Origin: Prevotella sp.
Lineage (GTDB): Bacteria; Bacteroidota; Bacteroidia; Bacteroidales; Bacteroidaceae
NCBI GenBank assembly: GCA_024682415.1
Contig: JAIKZG010000012.1
Span: 1-64,000 of the forward strand
Direction of reading: 5' to 3'
DNA length: 64,000 nt
The position numbers and the translations under genes are program-made. The notes under the pieces are model-generated. The model did not search any database and was not told the DNA's origin. It saw nothing but the letters and a program-made list of their open reading frames with translations. Numbering within the stretch: position 1 is the first letter of the stretch; each line of letters begins with the position of its first letter. This document shows positions 61,497 through 64,000 of the stretch, piece by piece.

Positions 61497-62417
61497 TTAC
61501 ATCTTAATATAAGTCTCTATTATGTTTCCGTCGTAAATATCGCGCGTAGCGAGTTTTGCTTGGCAGGGTAGAGGGGGGGCGAGTGTTCCGCTTTTTACAG
61601 TTTTCGGCGAAGTCTCAATCCTTATTTCGTCCCACAAATCTTTCTCAATAAAGCTGTTTAGCGTCTTGCTTCCGCCTTCCACTATCAAGCTCTGCTTCTT
61701 TTCTTCCGCCAGATGTCGTAATATCTCCTCGATAGAAGTAGAGTGGCTTAATATTATCCTTTCAGGATCATTTCCGCTCCATTCCCTCACGTTGAGCTGC
61801 GGATTATCCCTTTCCTCCGTGGTATGCCCCACGAGAATAGCGTCGTTTTCCGCCCTCAGCTTATGCGAAAGCATTTTTGTGAATGGTGTGGAAAACATTT
61901 CCGGCTTGAAATCGTTGTCTATAAATCCGTTGCTGCTCTGCGCCCATTTCAGCAGAATGTAAGGTCGGCCATGAGTGTTGAATGTGATGAAGCGCCTGTT
62001 CAGCTCCAAGCATTCCTTTTCCATTACTCCCACCGTCACCTCTATGCCGGCTTCGCGCAGCTTCTTAATGCCTCGTCCCTGCACTTTCGCGAAAGGATCT
62101 ACGCATCCGCACACCACTCTTTTCACACCTTTCTTTATTATAAGGTCGGCGCATGGCGGCGTTTTGCCGTAATGTGAGCATGGCTCAAGGCTTACGTATA
62201 TAGTAGACTTGCTGAGATATTTCTCGTCTTCCTCTTTCACCGACGCGAAAGCGTTCACCTCGGCATGGCCCTCACCGCATTTCTTGTGGTAGCCCTCGCC
62301 GATAATCCTTCCGCCATAGACGATGCACGCGCCCACCATAGGGTTAGGTTTCGCGCCAAGTATTCCGTTTTTAGCCAGCTGAATGCAGCGGCTCATATAA
62401 AGCTCATCGGTATTCAT
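61497..62417 (-). CDS. ribD: Bifunctional riboflavin deaminase/reductase RibD
   Basis: A 306-residue RibD that deaminates and then reduces a pyrimidine intermediate of riboflavin synthesis. The deaminase zinc site is HAE at residues 51-53 with Cys80 and Cys89 in PCSHYGKTPPC. The reductase domain starts near residue 145 with RPYILLKWAQS and continues to VEGGSKTLNSF near residue 255; it is somewhat short. A -7 box TATCTTTG (62433-62426, minus strand) lies only 8 nt before the start codon. A run of seven G is at 61573-61579 near the C-terminus. Confidence 0.94.
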   Translation of the reverse strand: MNTDELYMSRCIQLAKNGILGAKPNPMVGACIVYGGRIIGEGYHKKCGEGHAEVNAFASVKEEDEKYLSKSTIYVSLEPCSHYGKTPPCADLIIKKGVKRVVCGCVDPFAKVQGRGIKKLREAGIEVTVGVMEKECLELNRRFITFNTHGRPYILLKWAQSSNGFIDNDFKPEMFSTPFTKMLSHKLRAENDAILVGHTTEERDNPQLNVREWSGNDPERIILSHSTSIEEILRHLAEEKKQSLIVEGGSKTLNSFIEKDLWDEIRIETSPKTVKSGTLAPPLPCQAKLATRDIYDGNIIETYIKM

Positions 62418-62492
62418 AAGTGTGGCAAAGATAATAAATTAAGATTATAATAACCCTTTAGATTACGTAGTTTTTTCTGATTCAGATTCTGT

Positions 62493-62528
62493 TCTGATAA
62501 AGACAGACAATTGTCTGCCTTTATCAGA
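62493..62528 (-). terminator. Terminator after the second DUF6261 gene
   Basis: Two 18-nt arms (62493-62510 and 62511-62528) are reverse complements apart from one mismatch, with essentially no loop beyond the AATT centre. It lies between the DUF6261 gene and ribD on the minus strand. Confidence 0.7.
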
Positions 62529-62548
62529 AATATAGTGAATGTAAGGAA

Positions 62549-63469
62549 TTAATTAGCAGGTCTTAACTGCTCGCCTCCCGTAGTGTCTTGGTTGCTGCCA
62601 GATGGAGTTTCCTCCTTAGGCTTGTCGTCGCCTGTGGTTTCGGGGCTGAGATTAGTCTGGTCGTTATTATTAGTGGTCTTGCCATCTTTGTCGCCCTTAT
62701 TCTCCTTATCCGTCTTGTCGCCTTGCTCCTTGCCGTCAGGCTCGTTGTCGCTGACGACTCTCTTTCCGCTTGAAGCCTCGCACTTGTCAAACCACTTGTT
62801 GAGCACATTATAGAAAGGCTTAAACTTCTCGTCGCCCTCCAGTGTAGAGTGAGCCACCACAGCGGCAATTATGGCGTTGCACTTCTCGTCGGTGCGATTG
62901 CGAGCCTGTCTCATTGCCTGCTTAGGGATTTGGGCAAGAATAGCGTCGCGCTCTCCCTCGTTGGCGGTCAGCTGAGTGCTTACGCTTTTCAGCTCAGCCA
63001 CCAAGCCTTCCAAGCCCAGCAACTTCACGCTGTCGGCAAGCTCGCCCTCAAAATCGGTTATTATTCCTGCCACAGCACCATTCATGTCGCGCTTTTTGCC
63101 CGACTTTGCGTAGCCGCTCTTCTTAATGCTCAGCAATATCTCGTTGGCAGCGTTCTTTCTTGCGTTGTCTACCGACGGAACGTAAGCCTTTGCCACCCTC
63201 TTTATTGCCGTGAGAAGCTGTCGGCGAGTGGTGTTGTCAGAGTTAATCTTCTCGTTGAGTGCCACATTGTGCTGCAAGTGCATGCAGTCTGCCTCATATT
63301 TCAGCGCAGCTTCCGCCTCGCTTATCTCCTTAGCGCACAGCTCCGCAACTACGCTGTCGCGTTTAGCCTTGTTGATAATGCCCTCATCCATTGAGTATTG
63401 AGAGTTGTTGCTTGCGTATGTTATCACTGCTGGCAAATAATAGCCAAGCTCTTTTCTGTTCTTTTTCAT
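62549..63469 (-). CDS. DUF6261-like protein with disordered C-terminal tail
   Basis: A 306-residue protein with a mainly helical N-terminal part (residues 1-235) and a tail of about 70 residues rich in Asp, Lys, Glu, Asn and Thr. The helical part holds NKWFDKCEASSGKRV near its end. The design matches the protein at 31102, so I treat the two as distant paralogues of a Bacteroidetes family; the DUF6261 assignment comes from recall and was not searched. No signal peptide. Function unknown. No consensus promoter is evident in the upstream 130 bp. Confidence 0.6.
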   Translation of the reverse strand: MKKNRKELGYYLPAVITYASNNSQYSMDEGIINKAKRDSVVAELCAKEISEAEAALKYEADCMHLQHNVALNEKINSDNTTRRQLLTAIKRVAKAYVPSVDNARKNAANEILLSIKKSGYAKSGKKRDMNGAVAGIITDFEGELADSVKLLGLEGLVAELKSVSTQLTANEGERDAILAQIPKQAMRQARNRTDEKCNAIIAAVVAHSTLEGDEKFKPFYNVLNKWFDKCEASSGKRVVSDNEPDGKEQGDKTDKENKGDKDGKTTNNNDQTNLSPETTGDDKPKEETPSGSNQDTTGGEQLRPAN

Positions 63470-63621
63470 AAAAAAACTATTTTTTTAATGTGTATAATTC
63501 CGTTTGTACACAGCGTTTCACCACACCGCGCACATCCGTTTTTTGTTTGGAAAATAGTCTTTGATGAAGAAAAAACGTGTTTTCTATTTTCTTTGAATTC
63601 CTAAAAATAGTCCAATAAAAA

Positions 63622-63653
63622 TTTGGATTATTTGGTTTATTTCAGTAATTTCG
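63622..63653 (+). promoter_or_regulatory. Promoter of the candidate small RNA
   Basis: TTTG at 63622-63625, a 20-bp spacer and TAATTTCG at 63646-63653, one base off the -7 consensus. Confidence 0.5.
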
Positions 63654-63656
63654 CAT

Positions 63657-63836
63657 CGTGTTCATTTGGAACACGCTAACTAAAATTAGAATTCAAAACA
63701 AGAAAACTACATTAATTATTATTTAAATGTTTTGTCCTCGTCCTGTCTTTTTGGGCAGAGGTGGAGATAAGACTTAATTTACACCTCTTTTATAAAGTGG
63801 AACTGTATCGTTTCGCAGACGGTGCAGTTCTTTTTT
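63657..63836 (+). ncRNA. Candidate small RNA, about 180 nt
   Basis: The transcript would begin at a hairpin CGTGTTC/GAACACG (63657-63675), run through an AT-rich stretch, a frame of only 16 codons (63728-63778, starting MFCPRPVFLG) and end at the intrinsic terminator. It is bounded on both sides by standard signals and carries no convincing protein, so it could be a regulatory RNA or a tiny peptide gene. Confidence 0.45.
63800..63836 (+). terminator. Intrinsic terminator of the candidate small RNA
   Basis: GAACTG (63800-63805) pairs with CAGTTC (63825-63830), with an inner CGT/ACG pair, followed by six T. Confidence 0.8.
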
Positions 63837-64000
63837 CTTTATAATTATCGCGCCCTTTTGTCACGCCATATTTTATTATCCTTTCTTTAAAGTTTTACCT
63901 TTAGGTGATCTACGACCACCATGTTTACCTCTATTATTAATATGTGTATTACCACATACATTAGCTCTATTTACAGACCATTCGATAGCAGTCTATTTTC

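Larger units (their letters stand above)
63470..64000. other. Right-edge region: candidate small RNA and a degenerate coding tail
   Basis: Bases 63470-63621 hold no gene that I can see. A promoter at 63622-63653 and a terminator at 63800-63836 frame a transcript of about 180 nt. Bases 63876-63992 on the minus strand carry an open frame of 38 codons without any start codon, ending in a basic tail (GGRRSPKGKTLKKG), which may be the decayed end of a gene outside the window. Confidence 0.45.

Noticed and set aside
61573..61579. Run of seven G in ribD as a phase-variation switch
   Set aside because: The frame is intact and the gene is a housekeeping enzyme; a single observation is no evidence of switching.
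1..64000. tRNA, rRNA, insertion sequences or prophage
   Set aside because: Reading the intergenic regions I saw no tRNA-like T-loop or acceptor pairs, no transposase frame with terminal repeats and no phage genes.

Overview
The window looks like a chromosomal segment of a member of the Bacteroidales, most likely a Prevotellaceae species (Prevotella or Segatella type). The evidence is an orphan SusC/SusD pair, fimbrillin and FimB/Mfa2-type lipoproteins, a NigD-like lipoprotein, several Bacteroidetes-restricted DUF families (DUF3108, DUF4290, DUF4294, DUF4861, DUF6261), start sites without clear Shine-Dalgarno sequences, and many copies of the Bacteroidetes promoter, a -7 box TAnnTTTG with a TTTG-like -33 box about 20 bp upstream. 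The genus is an inference. I see no rRNA, tRNA, insertion sequence, prophage or CRISPR array. Layout, 1-16.5 kb: an envelope operon on the minus strand (DUF4861, GH3-family enzyme, Ig-like lipoprotein, DUF3108, DUF4369 protein cut by the window edge); a lone AT-rich membrane protein; a housekeeping run on the minus strand (tsaB, DUF4290, murA, rimM, dxr, rseP); divergent from it yicC, gmk, nadD and a DnaQ-like exonuclease; then a RelE/ParE-type toxin-antitoxin pair. 16.7-32 kb is the accessory stretch: a fimbrillin gene with a long structured leader, two tiny membrane proteins, susCD, a SIMPL-domain protein, priA, a frameshifted acyltransferase, a PIN-domain toxin with a 49-residue partner, a small beta-barrel protein, a 45-residue ORF with a strong promoter, a 0.7 kb region with 43-bp tandem repeats, and a DUF6261 protein with a long disordered tail. 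32-46 kb, minus strand: cysS, sufBCDS for Fe-S cluster assembly, rimP-nusA-infB with a terminator-like hairpin at the start of its leader, and three tandem FKBP prolyl isomerases predicted for cytoplasm, membrane lipoprotein and periplasm. 46-53 kb, plus strand: a sirtuin without zinc cysteines, a PASTA protein, an RluA-family pseudouridine synthase, ddl, an acyltransferase, a NigD-like lipoprotein and a threonine-aldolase-like enzyme. 53-59 kb, minus strand: FimB/Mfa2 lipoprotein, acpP-fabF-rnc, DUF4294 and a sodium:solute symporter. Between that symporter and nadA lies a cluster of perfect DnaA boxes in AT-rich DNA, a good candidate for a replication origin. The window ends with an SGNH hydrolase, ribD, a second DUF6261 protein and a candidate small RNA. 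The most interesting signals are non-coding: (i) an inverted-repeat motif, TGCATG-N14-CATRCA, found about 30 nt upstream of the start codons of dxr, cysS and ddl; (ii) a roughly 40-bp hairpin between acpP and fabF-rnc, suitable as an RNase III target in the operon that encodes RNase III; (iii) the terminator-like hairpin at the 5' end of the rimP-nusA-infB transcript; (iv) the fimbrillin leader with a terminator-like hairpin inside a 44-codon ORF; (v) the DnaA-box cluster.
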